From: Maribacter_A sp049667165
GTDB taxonomy: Bacteria; Bacteroidota; Bacteroidia; Flavobacteriales; Flavobacteriaceae
Reading direction: 5' to 3'
DNA: 64,000 nt
NCBI RefSeq assembly: GCF_049667165.1
Contig: NZ_JBATHS010000050.1
Span: 22,357-86,356, forward strand
Shown here: positions 50,796 through 59,572 of the stretch, piece after piece
Position numbering within the stretch: position 1 is the stretch's first letter
How the letters are laid out: each line of letters opens with the position of its first letter
Position numbers and translations under genes: made by a program
Notes under the pieces: model-generated
The model's database searches: none
Seen by the model: the letters and a program-made list of their open reading frames with translations, nothing else
What the model was told of the DNA's origin: nothing

Positions 50796-51635
50796 ATGAA
50801 GGCATTGTTCGACAAAATATCCTATGATTGCAGTAAGCTCGTGACCAAGAATTACAGCACTTCATTTGCACTTGCCACAAAAATGTTGGGTACATCAATA
50901 CGATCTGATATTTACAACATTTACGGTTTCGTTCGATTTGCCGATGAAATTGTGGATAGTTTTCACGAATATCCAACCGAAGAGCTTTTCAATGATTTTG
51001 AAAAAAGCCTAGCAACTGCCCTTACCCACAAAATCAGCCTCAACCCCATCTTGAATTCATTTCAACACACCTACCATAAATATGGGCTACCCCACCATTT
51101 GGTGGAATCTTTTATGAAAAGTATGCGAATGGATTTGACCAAAACAAAGTATTCTACCGACAAGGAATACAAGGACTATATATATGGTTCGGCCGATGTG
51201 GTCGGACTCATGTGTCTAATGGTCTTCGTCAAAGGGGATAAGGATGAATACGAAAGGTTGAAAGATTCGGCAATGTCATTAGGTTCAGCGTTTCAAAAAG
51301 TAAACTTCTTACGGGATTTGAAATCCGATTTCGAGGAATTGCATCGCTCATATTTCCCAAACACCAATTTAAATGAACTGGATGAGGATTCTAAAAAGCG
51401 CATCATTAATGAAATCAAGGAGGATTTTCAAAAGAGCCTCAAAGGGATACAACAACTACCAAGGGAAGCAAAATTTGGGGTATATACCGCCTATAAATAT
51501 TACTATCGCTTATTGATGAAATTGGAAAATACCCCTTCGACCTTAATACGACAAACCAGGATCAGGGTCCCCGATTATCAAAAATTCGGTCTTTTGGCTA
51601 GGTCTTATGTCAAATTAAAATTAAATTTGGTATGA
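50796..51635 (+). CDS. crtB: Phytoene synthase
   Basis: This 279-residue enzyme condenses two geranylgeranyl diphosphates to phytoene. Both Asp-rich motifs are present: D50-EIV-D54 in FVRFADEIVDS and D174-LKS-D178 in NFLRDLKSDFEE. The central YIYGSADVVGLMCLMVF block is also seen. The length matches trans-isoprenyl diphosphate synthases of this class. It lies 8 bases after crtI and 1 base before crtZ. Confidence 0.96.
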   Translation: MKALFDKISYDCSKLVTKNYSTSFALATKMLGTSIRSDIYNIYGFVRFADEIVDSFHEYPTEELFNDFEKSLATALTHKISLNPILNSFQHTYHKYGLPHHLVESFMKSMRMDLTKTKYSTDKEYKDYIYGSADVVGLMCLMVFVKGDKDEYERLKDSAMSLGSAFQKVNFLRDLKSDFEELHRSYFPNTNLNELDEDSKKRIINEIKEDFQKSLKGIQQLPREAKFGVYTAYKYYYRLLMKLENTPSTLIRQTRIRVPDYQKFGLLARSYVKLKLNLV

Positions 51636-51636
51636 T

Positions 51637-52086
51637 ATGAACATAGTGATCGGTATAGTTATATTTTTTCTTGTGTTTTTGTTTATGGAATTCATGGCCT
51701 GGTTTACCCATAAATATATTATGCACGGCTTTTTATGGAGTTTACACCAGGACCACCATAAAAAAGACCATGATTCCTGGTTTGAACGTAACGATACTTT
51801 CTTTATATTTTATGCCGTAGTAAGTATCTCATTTTTCTACACCGGGGCGAATACGGATTTCTGGTATGGATGGCCCATTGGCTTAGGTATTATGGCCTAC
51901 GGGGCGACCTATTTCCTGGTCCATGATATTTTCATACACCAACGTTTTAAAATGTTCAGAAATGCCAACAACTGGTATGCAAGAGGAGTTAGAAGAGCCC
52001 ATAAAATACATCATAAACATTTGGGTAAGGAAAAGGGTGAATGTTTTGGCATGTTGTTCGTTCCGTTTAAATACTTTAAAAAGTAA
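51637..52086 (+). CDS. crtZ: Beta-carotene hydroxylase, fatty-acid-hydroxylase superfamily
   Basis: This 149-residue membrane di-iron enzyme hydroxylates the rings of beta-carotene to give zeaxanthin. The His motifs HKYIMH, HQDHH, HDIFIH and HKIHHKH lie between hydrophobic segments, as in CrtZ. It starts one base after crtB and ends four bases before the convergent TlpA-like gene, so it is the last gene of the light-responsive operon. Zeaxanthin as end product is typical of flavobacteria. Confidence 0.94.
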   Translation: MNIVIGIVIFFLVFLFMEFMAWFTHKYIMHGFLWSLHQDHHKKDHDSWFERNDTFFIFYAVVSISFFYTGANTDFWYGWPIGLGIMAYGATYFLVHDIFIHQRFKMFRNANNWYARGVRRAHKIHHKHLGKEKGECFGMLFVPFKYFKK

Positions 52087-52090
52087 AAGA

Positions 52091-52651
52091 TTATTCAGTA
52101 AGTAAACCGTCGAGAATCTTTCTTACTTTTTCACTGTTCCAGTCGGCAGCCCCCGTTTCAGCGATGATGATCTTTCCATTCTTGTCCAATACATAGGTAG
52201 TAGGAAGCAACTTTGCCAAAAGTAAATCGGGTGCTTCGGTTTTTGAATAATACACGGGCAAGTCATATCCTTTTTTATCCATAAAGGAAGTCACCTTTTC
52301 CGCGCTATCCTCTGCAATGAACAGAAACACCACTTTATCACCATAATCATCATACAAACCTTGAAGACTCGGCATTTCAGCAACGCAGGGAGGACACCAT
52401 GTGGCCCAAAAGTTAATAAGTACCACTTTATCCCTTGCCCGTTCGAAATTGAACGTATGTCCATTGACATCCATCATTTCCCAATCGTAATTCTCAACAG
52501 ACAGCTGCAATTCGGTTTTCAATACCGAGGCACTTGAAGACAACAACCTAGCCACATAAACACGGACATAAAACCCAACCGGGGTAAAGAGGAATAAAAC
52601 AATCCCAATGATAAGGGCAGTATTTATGTATTGTTTCCGACCAAATTTCAT
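52091..52651 (-). CDS. TlpA-like thioredoxin-fold protein, redox-active
   Basis: This 186-residue protein is anchored by an N-terminal helix (about 9-30) and has a periplasmic thioredoxin-like domain. The active site is W85-C86-P-P-C89 in NFWATWCPPCVAEMPSL and the cis-Pro region is LLPTTYVLDKNGK. Proteins of this type reduce or transfer disulfides in cytochrome c maturation or oxidative stress. Its upstream neighbour (7 bases away) is a paralogue with both active-site cysteines replaced. Confidence 0.92.
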   Translation of the reverse strand: MKFGRKQYINTALIIGIVLFLFTPVGFYVRVYVARLLSSSASVLKTELQLSVENYDWEMMDVNGHTFNFERARDKVVLINFWATWCPPCVAEMPSLQGLYDDYGDKVVFLFIAEDSAEKVTSFMDKKGYDLPVYYSKTEAPDLLLAKLLPTTYVLDKNGKIIIAETGAADWNSEKVRKILDGLLTE

Positions 52652-52658
52652 TTAGCCA

Positions 52659-53216
52659 TCATTTAAGCAACTCGGTTAACAACCCCCTTATTTTATCATT
52701 GTCCCAATCGGATATGGCAGCTTCCTTGGCTACGATATATCCGTTCTTATCAATGATATATGTTCCTGGGGGTTCCAATATCTCGAGAGGGGCAGGCTCC
52801 CCGATAATAAGATAAGTCACTGGGAATGTGAATTTTTTAAGTCGCATGAATTCCTCAACAGGTGGCCTTTCCTCGTTGGTGATGATATAAAAATCGATCT
52901 TCCCCTTAAAATCATCGTATAGTTGCTGTATTCCCCTGAGTTGCGCCTCAGAGGGTAATTGCCATGAGGCCCAAAAATTGACAAACACTACTTTCCCTTG
53001 CGATTTCTGTAGGTTAAAATAATCCCAATTGGCGTCCTTTAATTTCCAATCAAACGATGTCAATTGTTGCCTTGAAGCCTTATCGATAATGTCTGGGGTT
53101 GAGGCAAAGATGCGATTTAATACAATCTTGCTGAAATGGCCCAACGGAGTTACGAAGAAGGCTAAAATAAAGGCGAATAGCAAGACATTAAGCGCAGTTT
53201 TTCTTTTGATTGCCAT
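52659..53216 (-). CDS. TlpA-like protein lacking the active-site cysteines
   Basis: This 185-residue paralogue of the next gene has the same anchor and thioredoxin-like fold (VVFVNFWASWQLPSEAQLRGIQQLYDDF). At the aligned positions, Cys86 and Cys89 of the partner are Gln86 and Ser89 (WQLPS), so thiol-disulfide chemistry is not possible at the usual site. The rest of the fold, including PGTYIIDKNGYI, is intact, so it is not a decayed pseudogene. It may act as a binding or partner subunit for the active paralogue, 7 bases downstream. Confidence 0.87.
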   Translation of the reverse strand: MAIKRKTALNVLLFAFILAFFVTPLGHFSKIVLNRIFASTPDIIDKASRQQLTSFDWKLKDANWDYFNLQKSQGKVVFVNFWASWQLPSEAQLRGIQQLYDDFKGKIDFYIITNEERPPVEEFMRLKKFTFPVTYLIIGEPAPLEILEPPGTYIIDKNGYIVAKEAAISDWDNDKIRGLLTELLK

Positions 53217-53240
53217 CTTAAGGGGGTTTGTCCAAAACTA

Positions 53241-53270
53241 AAAAACTCCCGACGAAAATCGGGAGTTTTT
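53241..53270. terminator. Strong bidirectional terminator
   Basis: AAAAACTCCCGA pairs with TCGGGAGTTTTT around loop CGAAAA, a 12-bp stem with A/T tracts on both sides. It ends the aconitase transcript, which comes from the right. Confidence 0.85.
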
Positions 53271-53327
53271 ATCATTTAAATTATAATACTTGAAAACACC
53301 GGAAATGCACTTCTAACTGCTAGTACA

Positions 53328-55595
53328 TTAGGCCGCATTTTCCCTTTTAATGACATTCAGTGCAGATCCTTCTTTGAACCAACCAATTTGCGATTCGTTA
53401 TACGTATGGTTCGCCATTATGGTATCCGTACTGCCATCCGCATGAACAACTTCTATCGTTAAAGGTTTGCCAGGTGCGAAATCCGCAATATCAACAAAGT
53501 TGAAGGTATCATCTTCTTGGATCAGATCATAATCGCTTTCCTTGGCAAAGGTCAATCCCAACATGCCTTGTTTCTTTAGGTTGGTTTCATGGATACGGGC
53601 AAAAGATTTTACCAGCACCGCCGCAACACCCAAATGTCTTGGTTGCATGGCTGCATGTTCCCTTGAAGACCCTTCCCCATAGTTATGGTCGCCCACAACA
53701 ATCGATTTAATACCAGCGGCTTTATAAGCCCTTTGCGTATCAGGAACGCCACCGTATTCCCCTGTCAATTGATTCTTGACAAAATTGGTCTTTTTATTGA
53801 ATGCGTTGACAGCACCTATTAAGGTATTGTTGGCGATATTATCCAAATGTCCACGGAACCTCAACCATGGTCCCGCCATTGAGATATGGTCTGTCGTACA
53901 TTTACCAAAAGCCTTGATCAACAATTTCACCCCTTGCAATTGTTCTGGTGTAATAGGTTCGAAAGGCTCTAGCAATTGTAACCGTTCCGACGTTGGACTT
54001 ACTTTGACCTCAACCTTAGACCCATCTGCATCAGGTGCCAAATAACCGGCATCCTCAACAGCAAATCCTTTAGGTGGAAGCTCTATCCCCATCGGTTCAT
54101 CGAGTTTCACCTCTTCACCATCTTCATTGATCAACGTGTCGTTCATAGGGTCGAAATCCAAACGCCCAGAAATCGCAATTGCAGCGACCATTTCCGGTGA
54201 ACCGACAAAAGCATGCGTATTCGGGTTGCCATCGGCCCGTTTAGAAAAGTTACGGTTGAACGAATGAACAATGGTATTTTTCTCATCACCTTTCAGGTCG
54301 CTACGATCCCACTGACCAATACAGGGTCCACACGCATTGGTAAAGACCGTAGCCCCTAAATCCTCGAATGTTTCGAGTAACCCATCCCGTTCGGCGGTAA
54401 ATCGTATTTGTTCCGAACCTGGGTTTATTCCAAAGTCCGATTTTGGTTTTATTTTCTTGACGACTGCTTGCTTCGCGATAGAGGCTGCACGCGATAAATC
54501 CTCATAGGAGGAATTGGTACAGGAACCGATCAATCCCCAATCGACCTGAAGTGGCCACCCATTTTTTCTTGCCTTGTCACCCAATTCGCCGACAGGTGTT
54601 GCCAAATCGGGCGTAAAGGGACCATTCAAATGTGGTCTCAGTTCATCTAAATTGATTTCTATGAGTTCGTCGAAATATTGTTCTGGATTGGCATAGACCT
54701 CATCATCTGCCGTTAGATATTCCTTTATGGCATTGGCGGCATCTGCCACCTCACTGCGATCGGTGGCCCTTAGATAACGTTCCATAGAATCGTCATAGCC
54801 AAACGTTGAGGTAGTGGCCCCCACTTCGGCACCCATATTACAAATGGTCCCTTTACCGGTACACGAAAGGTTTTTTGCACCATCCCCAAAATACTCGATG
54901 ATAGCACCTGTACCCCCTTTTACGGTAAGGATACCTGCCACTTTTAAAATCACATCCTTAGCAGAGGTCCACCCCGATATCTTTCCTGTCAGTTTCACCC
55001 CGATCAATTTGGGAAATTTCAATTCCCAAGCCATACCGGCCATTACATCCACTGCATCGGCACCACCGACACCGATGGCGACCATTCCTAATCCACCGGC
55101 ATTCACCGTATGGGAATCAGTTCCGATCATCATACCGCCAGGAAATGCATAATTTTCCAAGACCACTTGGTGGATAATACCGGCACCAGGCTTCCAAAAA
55201 CCAATACCATATTTATTAGATACCGATTCCAAAAAATCGAAAACCTCCGCACTGCTTGTATTTGCTACTTTTAAATCGGCGACTGCCCCACTTTTGGCTT
55301 GAATCAAATGATCGCAATGCACCGTTGTTGGCACCGCAACTTTTGGCTTACCCGCCTGCATAAACTGTAAAAGTGCCATTTGAGCCGTTGCGTCCTGACA
55401 TGCAATTCGGTCAGGGGCAAAGTCTACATAATCCTTACCTCGCGCAAATGCCTTGGTAGGAGCACCATCCCATAGATGGGCGTATAAAATTTTCTCAGAC
55501 AGGGTAAGTGGTTTACCGACTATGTCACGGGCTTTGTCAACCCGGGTTGCCATCTTGGAGTAAACACTTTTGATCATTTCGATATCAAATGCCAT
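53328..55595 (-). CDS. acnA: Aconitate hydratase, mitochondrial-type
   Basis: This 755-residue TCA-cycle enzyme isomerises citrate to isocitrate with a [4Fe-4S] cluster. The cluster Cys residues are in GLIGSCTNSSYEDL and TNACGPCIGQWDR. Other blocks seen include CDHLIQA, IGTDSHTVNAGGLGMVAIGVGGADAVDVM, GDHNYGEGSSREHAAMQPRHLG and the swivel domain at the C-terminus. Length fits the mitochondrial-like AcnA form common in Bacteroidota. Its -7 box lies upstream (55628-55635) and the terminator at 53241-53270 follows. Confidence 0.96.
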   Translation of the reverse strand: MAFDIEMIKSVYSKMATRVDKARDIVGKPLTLSEKILYAHLWDGAPTKAFARGKDYVDFAPDRIACQDATAQMALLQFMQAGKPKVAVPTTVHCDHLIQAKSGAVADLKVANTSSAEVFDFLESVSNKYGIGFWKPGAGIIHQVVLENYAFPGGMMIGTDSHTVNAGGLGMVAIGVGGADAVDVMAGMAWELKFPKLIGVKLTGKISGWTSAKDVILKVAGILTVKGGTGAIIEYFGDGAKNLSCTGKGTICNMGAEVGATTSTFGYDDSMERYLRATDRSEVADAANAIKEYLTADDEVYANPEQYFDELIEINLDELRPHLNGPFTPDLATPVGELGDKARKNGWPLQVDWGLIGSCTNSSYEDLSRAASIAKQAVVKKIKPKSDFGINPGSEQIRFTAERDGLLETFEDLGATVFTNACGPCIGQWDRSDLKGDEKNTIVHSFNRNFSKRADGNPNTHAFVGSPEMVAAIAISGRLDFDPMNDTLINEDGEEVKLDEPMGIELPPKGFAVEDAGYLAPDADGSKVEVKVSPTSERLQLLEPFEPITPEQLQGVKLLIKAFGKCTTDHISMAGPWLRFRGHLDNIANNTLIGAVNAFNKKTNFVKNQLTGEYGGVPDTQRAYKAAGIKSIVVGDHNYGEGSSREHAAMQPRHLGVAAVLVKSFARIHETNLKKQGMLGLTFAKESDYDLIQEDDTFNFVDIADFAPGKPLTIEVVHADGSTDTIMANHTYNESQIGWFKEGSALNVIKRENAA

Positions 55596-55627
55596 TATAT
55601 AGAATATTTAGTGTTATAGTACTTAGG

Positions 55628-55635
55628 CGAAAGTA
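55628..55635 (-). promoter_or_regulatory. Putative -7 box for aconitase
   Basis: On the minus strand TACTTTCG, followed by C, is a common flavobacterial variant of TAnnTTTG. It lies about 33 bases before the start codon. Confidence 0.4.
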
Positions 55636-55765
55636 AGAAAATCCATGTGGCAAATAAAATTTTTACACAAGGATTAGCATGATTTTCACAATTTGATAAT
55701 TACGGGGTCGACCAATTACCAAAAAGGTGGAAAAGTGTTCCTTTGATAACCTCTTAAATCACAGG

Positions 55766-56719
55766 TTAAAACAACCTCTGGATGATGTCCTCCTCAGAAA
55801 TGCCCTCTGCTTCCGCTTTATAATTCTTGATAATGCGATGACGAAGAATTCCCATGGCAACGGCCTGTACATCCTCAATATCAGGCGAAAATTTACCTTG
55901 TACCCCAGCATGGGCCTTCGCACCAAGGATCAAATTTTGTGAAGCCCTTGGTCCCGCTCCCCAATCGAGATACTGTTTAATGAAATCAGGAGCCGTATCT
56001 AAACCGGGTCTTGTTTTACTTACGAGGTTAACCGCATAATCCACCACATTATCAGGTACGGGGATTCGGCGTATCAAATGCTGTACCTCCAATATTTCGG
56101 CTGCGTTGAATAGCGCGTTTATCTTGATCGTATTGTCTGATGTCGTGGCTTTGACAACAGCAATTTCCTCTTCTATTGATGGATATTTCAATTCTATGGC
56201 AAACATAAAACGATCCAATTGTGCCTCAGGTAACGGATAGGTTCCCTCTTGTTCTATTGGGTTTTGTGTGGCCAAAACAAAATAGGGCAATTCGAGTTTA
56301 TGCTGTTTTCCGGCTATGGTCACCGCTCTTTCCTGCATAGCTTCCAACAAGGCGGCCTGCGTTTTTGGAGGGGTTCTGTTAATTTCATCCGCTAGGATGA
56401 TATTCGAAAAAACAGGACCTTTGATGAATTTGAAATTACGGTTTTGATCAAGAATCTCACTTCCCAAAATATCGCTGGGCATTAGGTCGGGTGTAAACTG
56501 AATTCTTTTAAAATCGAGCCCCAATGTTTTCGCAATGGTATTTACTATCAAGGTTTTCGCCAGTCCGGGAACGCCGATCAACAAAGAGTGCCCCCCTGTA
56601 TACACCGACAATAGAATAAGGTCGATTACGTTTTCTTGGCCTATTATGACCTTGGCTATTTCCTTTTTAAGGGCAGCATGCTTTTGTACAAGTTGATTAA
56701 TAGCGGTGACGTCTGACAT
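55766..56719 (-). CDS. MoxR-family AAA+ ATPase
   Basis: This 317-residue cytoplasmic chaperone-like ATPase has a Walker A in SLLIGVPGLAKTLIV (about 53-66), Walker B in IILADEINRTPPKTQAALLEAMQE, sensor 1 in FVLATQNPIEQEGTYPLPEAQLDRF and a C-terminal lid domain. MoxR proteins help mature metal- or cofactor-containing or VWA-domain partners, but no VWA gene is nearby here. It starts 7 bases after the SurA-like gene and is likely the last gene of the operon. Confidence 0.93.
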   Translation of the reverse strand: MSDVTAINQLVQKHAALKKEIAKVIIGQENVIDLILLSVYTGGHSLLIGVPGLAKTLIVNTIAKTLGLDFKRIQFTPDLMPSDILGSEILDQNRNFKFIKGPVFSNIILADEINRTPPKTQAALLEAMQERAVTIAGKQHKLELPYFVLATQNPIEQEGTYPLPEAQLDRFMFAIELKYPSIEEEIAVVKATTSDNTIKINALFNAAEILEVQHLIRRIPVPDNVVDYAVNLVSKTRPGLDTAPDFIKQYLDWGAGPRASQNLILGAKAHAGVQGKFSPDIEDVQAVAMGILRHRIIKNYKAEAEGISEEDIIQRLF

Positions 56720-56725
56720 ACCCTT

Positions 56726-58177
56726 TTACTCCTTTACCCAGTTGTTCTCGAATTCGCACCCTTTATTGGAGTCATTTACGCTAATGTAGGTATCATCTAT
56801 ATGTTCGGCCATCCATTTTTTAATGGCATTGAATTGCTTCTCCCTAAGAGCCAACTCTTGGATCCGGGTATAATCCTTGGCAAAATCGGCCACATGTTCA
56901 TTATACCTGTTGGTTACCTGTAATAGTTTGTATTTTGGTCCGCCTCCTCTTGGATCTTGTTCTAAAATTGGATACGAGATCTCATCATCTTTAAGATTAC
57001 GTACCTGATTATAGAGTGCGGGATCCATGTTGGTCAATTCGAACCTAGAACCGTAATCAATAGGATTCCTTAATAAACCACCATCAAACTTGGTTTCCTT
57101 TTCATCGGAAAAATTACGCGCAGCATCGGCAAAGGTAAATTTACCTTCGATGATATGCTTGCGTATGCTATCCAATTCGCTCTTGGCCGCATCCAATGAT
57201 TCCTGGGAAATCTCAGGGGTAATAAGAATATGCCTTAAATCGAGCTCTTGGCCCCGGATCTTTTCAATGTAGATCAAGTGATACCCAAACATCGTTTCAA
57301 ACGGATCCGAAACCTCCCCTTCCTGAAGACTGAAGGCAACATCCTTGAAGGTCTTATCAAAACCGGTATCCTTGGTAATGCTGTAAAACCCTCCTTTGGA
57401 TTTAGAACCGGGATCTTGGGAGTATAAAATCGCCTTAACACTGAATTTGGCATCATTGTCCTCAACATCGGCTTTTATGGCATTCAACTTATCGATGACC
57501 TTCTGTTTTTCCGCTTCCGTGGCCTTAGGCTGTTTTATGATCTGGGAAATCTCCATTTCCGCACCAAAAACCGGCCGTTGATCCTCGGGTATCTTGTTGA
57601 AGAACTGTCGCACCTCCTCTGGGGTGATCTCTATTTCGGAAACAATGCTATTCTGCATTTTTTCCGAAAGCATCCGTAATTTGTTTATTTTATTGATGTC
57701 TTCCCGTAAACTGGCCTCACTTTCCTTTTTGTAGAATTTAAGCAGTTTCTCCATGGAGCCCATTTGGGCGACAAAGGATTGAATCTGTCTTTCAGTGGTC
57801 ATACTCACCTCATCATCCGATACCAGTAAACTATCCTGTACAGCTTGATGGGCATACAAGCGATCCTCCATCAATTTACCCAATAATCCACAGCGTGTGA
57901 TATCCTCAGACATCGCGCCTTGACTCTTCAAATCGATCAAGGTTTTCTCAATATCGGATTCCAAAATGACATAATCCCCTACCACCGCGGCAATACCATC
58001 GAGTTTCAATTTTTTGAAATTGGTGGTTGAGTCCTTGACGATACCACGATCAGCTTCCAATTCGGTTTGGGGCGGTTCGATCTGCGTATCCGGAATCTCA
58101 TCGGGTACCTGTGAAATGGCACTTGCCGAAAGTAACAAAAGGGATGTGAATAGGGTAATCTTACTTGTCTTGCGCAT
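56726..58177 (-). CDS. SurA-like periplasmic peptidyl-prolyl isomerase
   Basis: This 483-residue periplasmic chaperone has a signal peptide (KITLFTSLLLLSASAISQ). It contains an N-terminal SurA chaperone domain (LDGIAAVVGDYVILESDIEK) and parvulin domains (FSVKAILYSQDPGSKSKGGFYSITKDTGFDKTFKDVAFSLQEGEVSDPFETMFGYHLIYIEKI, then LDLRHILITPEIS... FADAARNFSDE). It would help fold outer-membrane barrels such as SusC. A start 11 codons upstream is possible, but 58177 gives the better signal. It overlaps the upstream lipoprotein isomerase by 17 bases. Confidence 0.9.
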   Translation of the reverse strand: MRKTSKITLFTSLLLLSASAISQVPDEIPDTQIEPPQTELEADRGIVKDSTTNFKKLKLDGIAAVVGDYVILESDIEKTLIDLKSQGAMSEDITRCGLLGKLMEDRLYAHQAVQDSLLVSDDEVSMTTERQIQSFVAQMGSMEKLLKFYKKESEASLREDINKINKLRMLSEKMQNSIVSEIEITPEEVRQFFNKIPEDQRPVFGAEMEISQIIKQPKATEAEKQKVIDKLNAIKADVEDNDAKFSVKAILYSQDPGSKSKGGFYSITKDTGFDKTFKDVAFSLQEGEVSDPFETMFGYHLIYIEKIRGQELDLRHILITPEISQESLDAAKSELDSIRKHIIEGKFTFADAARNFSDEKETKFDGGLLRNPIDYGSRFELTNMDPALYNQVRNLKDDEISYPILEQDPRGGGPKYKLLQVTNRYNEHVADFAKDYTRIQELALREKQFNAIKKWMAEHIDDTYISVNDSNKGCEFENNWVKE

Positions 58178-59048
58178 AGACTTCGAATTCTTTTTCTTTA
58201 ATAGCTTCATCTATTATCTCTGTTTCCAATTTTCGAATATAGTCCAATTTCCTGCGGTTCAGAAGCACTTGCCGAATGGATGGTTCTATATAGGACAAGG
58301 GAGCAATGTCATTGATTTCGAGCACTCCCGTTATCTTTGCCAAATATACCCCTAATGAATCCTGCAATTCAAAAAATTGTGATTTTTTTAAGTATCGGTC
58401 CTGATTATCAAGGGTTAAAAGCGGAATTTCATCCCGTATCCTAGATGCCGTGACCCAAATAGAGTCATTGAAGTTCAGTTTCTTGAACTGCACCCCGATC
58501 GAATCCAAATAGCGGATATCATCTTCCTTGAAACGCTTTAATTTTTCAACGACAGATTCCTTGTTCATGAACTGAGGTGGTAAATGAATGAATCGTAGGC
58601 TGATCAATTTTTCCTTGAGCTTAAAGTTTTCCTTTTCTTTCTCATAAAAGGTCTCCAGTTGGGTTTGGCTAATAACCGAATCACTCCCTTGTTGTACCAA
58701 GGCCTCTTTGTAGGCACGGGTGTATAAATCGGTTCTATAGGTTTCTACCAAGGCATCGAATTCACCGAGTTTGTCTTCTGAAAGATTGATTTTGGCCTTT
58801 GACAGCAATAATTGTTTTGACGCCCAATTGTTGATATAATCAGTAACAAACGAAGCGCTATCGGCCTTACTCATGGTATTGCTCAAAAGTGGTGCAATGT
58901 CTTCCTTGAATAAATACAATTCCCCTACCCTGGCAATGGGCTGTTCATCGGAATTGTCCTTCCATAACGAATTGCAGGAGACCACAAAGAGGGCCAAAAC
59001 CATCCAGGAATATCCTTTGGGGCGCAAACTTTTGAATCTAAAAAACAT
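58161..59048 (-). CDS. SurA-like lipoprotein, isomerase-fold paralogue
   Basis: This 295-residue protein has a basic N-region and a lipobox (LALFVVSC, Cys 25). The chaperone-like helical N-domain (VGELYLFKEDIAPLLSNTMSKADSASFVTDYINNWASKQLLLSKAKINL) is SurA-like, and the C-terminal part keeps only traces of a parvulin fold (LLTLDNQDRYLKKSQFFELQDSLGVYLAKITG). It probably partners the SurA-like protein encoded 17 bases overlapping downstream. Its -7 box lies so close to the start that the mRNA may be leaderless. Confidence 0.8.
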   Translation of the reverse strand: MFFRFKSLRPKGYSWMVLALFVVSCNSLWKDNSDEQPIARVGELYLFKEDIAPLLSNTMSKADSASFVTDYINNWASKQLLLSKAKINLSEDKLGEFDALVETYRTDLYTRAYKEALVQQGSDSVISQTQLETFYEKEKENFKLKEKLISLRFIHLPPQFMNKESVVEKLKRFKEDDIRYLDSIGVQFKKLNFNDSIWVTASRIRDEIPLLTLDNQDRYLKKSQFFELQDSLGVYLAKITGVLEINDIAPLSYIEPSIRQVLLNRRKLDYIRKLETEIIDEAIKEKEFEVYAQDK

Positions 59049-59051
59049 CCA

Positions 59052-59059
59052 GCAAAATT
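59052..59059 (-). promoter_or_regulatory. -7 box at the SurA-like operon, possibly leaderless
   Basis: On the minus strand TAATTTTG matches TAnnTTTG exactly. It is only three bases from the start codon at 59046-59048, so the transcript would begin at or very near the ATG. Confidence 0.4.
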
Positions 59060-59260
59060 AAGAATTACTTCATGTTAAACAAGTTATATAGGCTTTCATT
59101 AACACATTTTACACCGATGTGATCCTGAATTACAAAATCCGGTGGAAAACCTAACTTCCCAATAGGTTTTGCGGCATTAGGGCAAGCCCCCTAAATTATA
59201 CCCGTACAATGAAAATTGGGTAGAAAGAACATAACCTTGGCACAAATATCCAAAAAGAAG

Positions 59261-59268
59261 TACTTTAG
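59261..59268 (+). promoter_or_regulatory. Promoter for the small gene at 59306
   Basis: TACTTTAG, one base off TAnnTTTG, with a TTG 22 bp upstream (59237-59239) as a possible -33 element. Confidence 0.4.
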
Positions 59269-59305
59269 GGTTCGCTAATGGCCCATCGAGGAATAATCAA
59301 AGAAT

Positions 59306-59545
59306 ATGAACCGTAAAATCAAACTCATTTGGGACTTTCGAGGTCCGACGGCCGCAAAGACTGCGGAACATCATGAACTTCATTTAAAGGAATACATGAA
59401 AGCGGAAAAACTGCAACCCCCTATTACCGGAAACCAACAGATTAACGAAATGTATAGCTATGCCTTTATGGTCGTTGAAGAAAACCACATGATCATGGTT
59501 CGTGATGCCTTAAAACCACACCGTGCTGAACTGTACAAAGATTAA
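59306..59545 (+). CDS. Small conserved protein of unknown function
   Basis: This 79-residue soluble protein has an unusual opening (MNRKIKLIWDFRGPTAAKTAEHHELHLKEYM) with several His and Glu, and a C-terminal strand-helix (YAFMVVEENHMIMVRDALKPHRAELYKD). I do not recognise the family. It has its own promoter-like sequence and lies 27 bases before the serine hydrolase gene, which may share its transcript. Confidence 0.7.
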   Translation: MNRKIKLIWDFRGPTAAKTAEHHELHLKEYMKAEKLQPPITGNQQINEMYSYAFMVVEENHMIMVRDALKPHRAELYKD

Positions 59546-59572
59546 ACCCATAATCCAGTTTTACACCAGCCA

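Noticed and set aside
52659..53216. Cysteine-free TlpA as a pseudogene or sequencing artefact
   Set aside because: The frame is intact over the full domain, both Cys codons differ by more than one base, and the rest of the fold is conserved.
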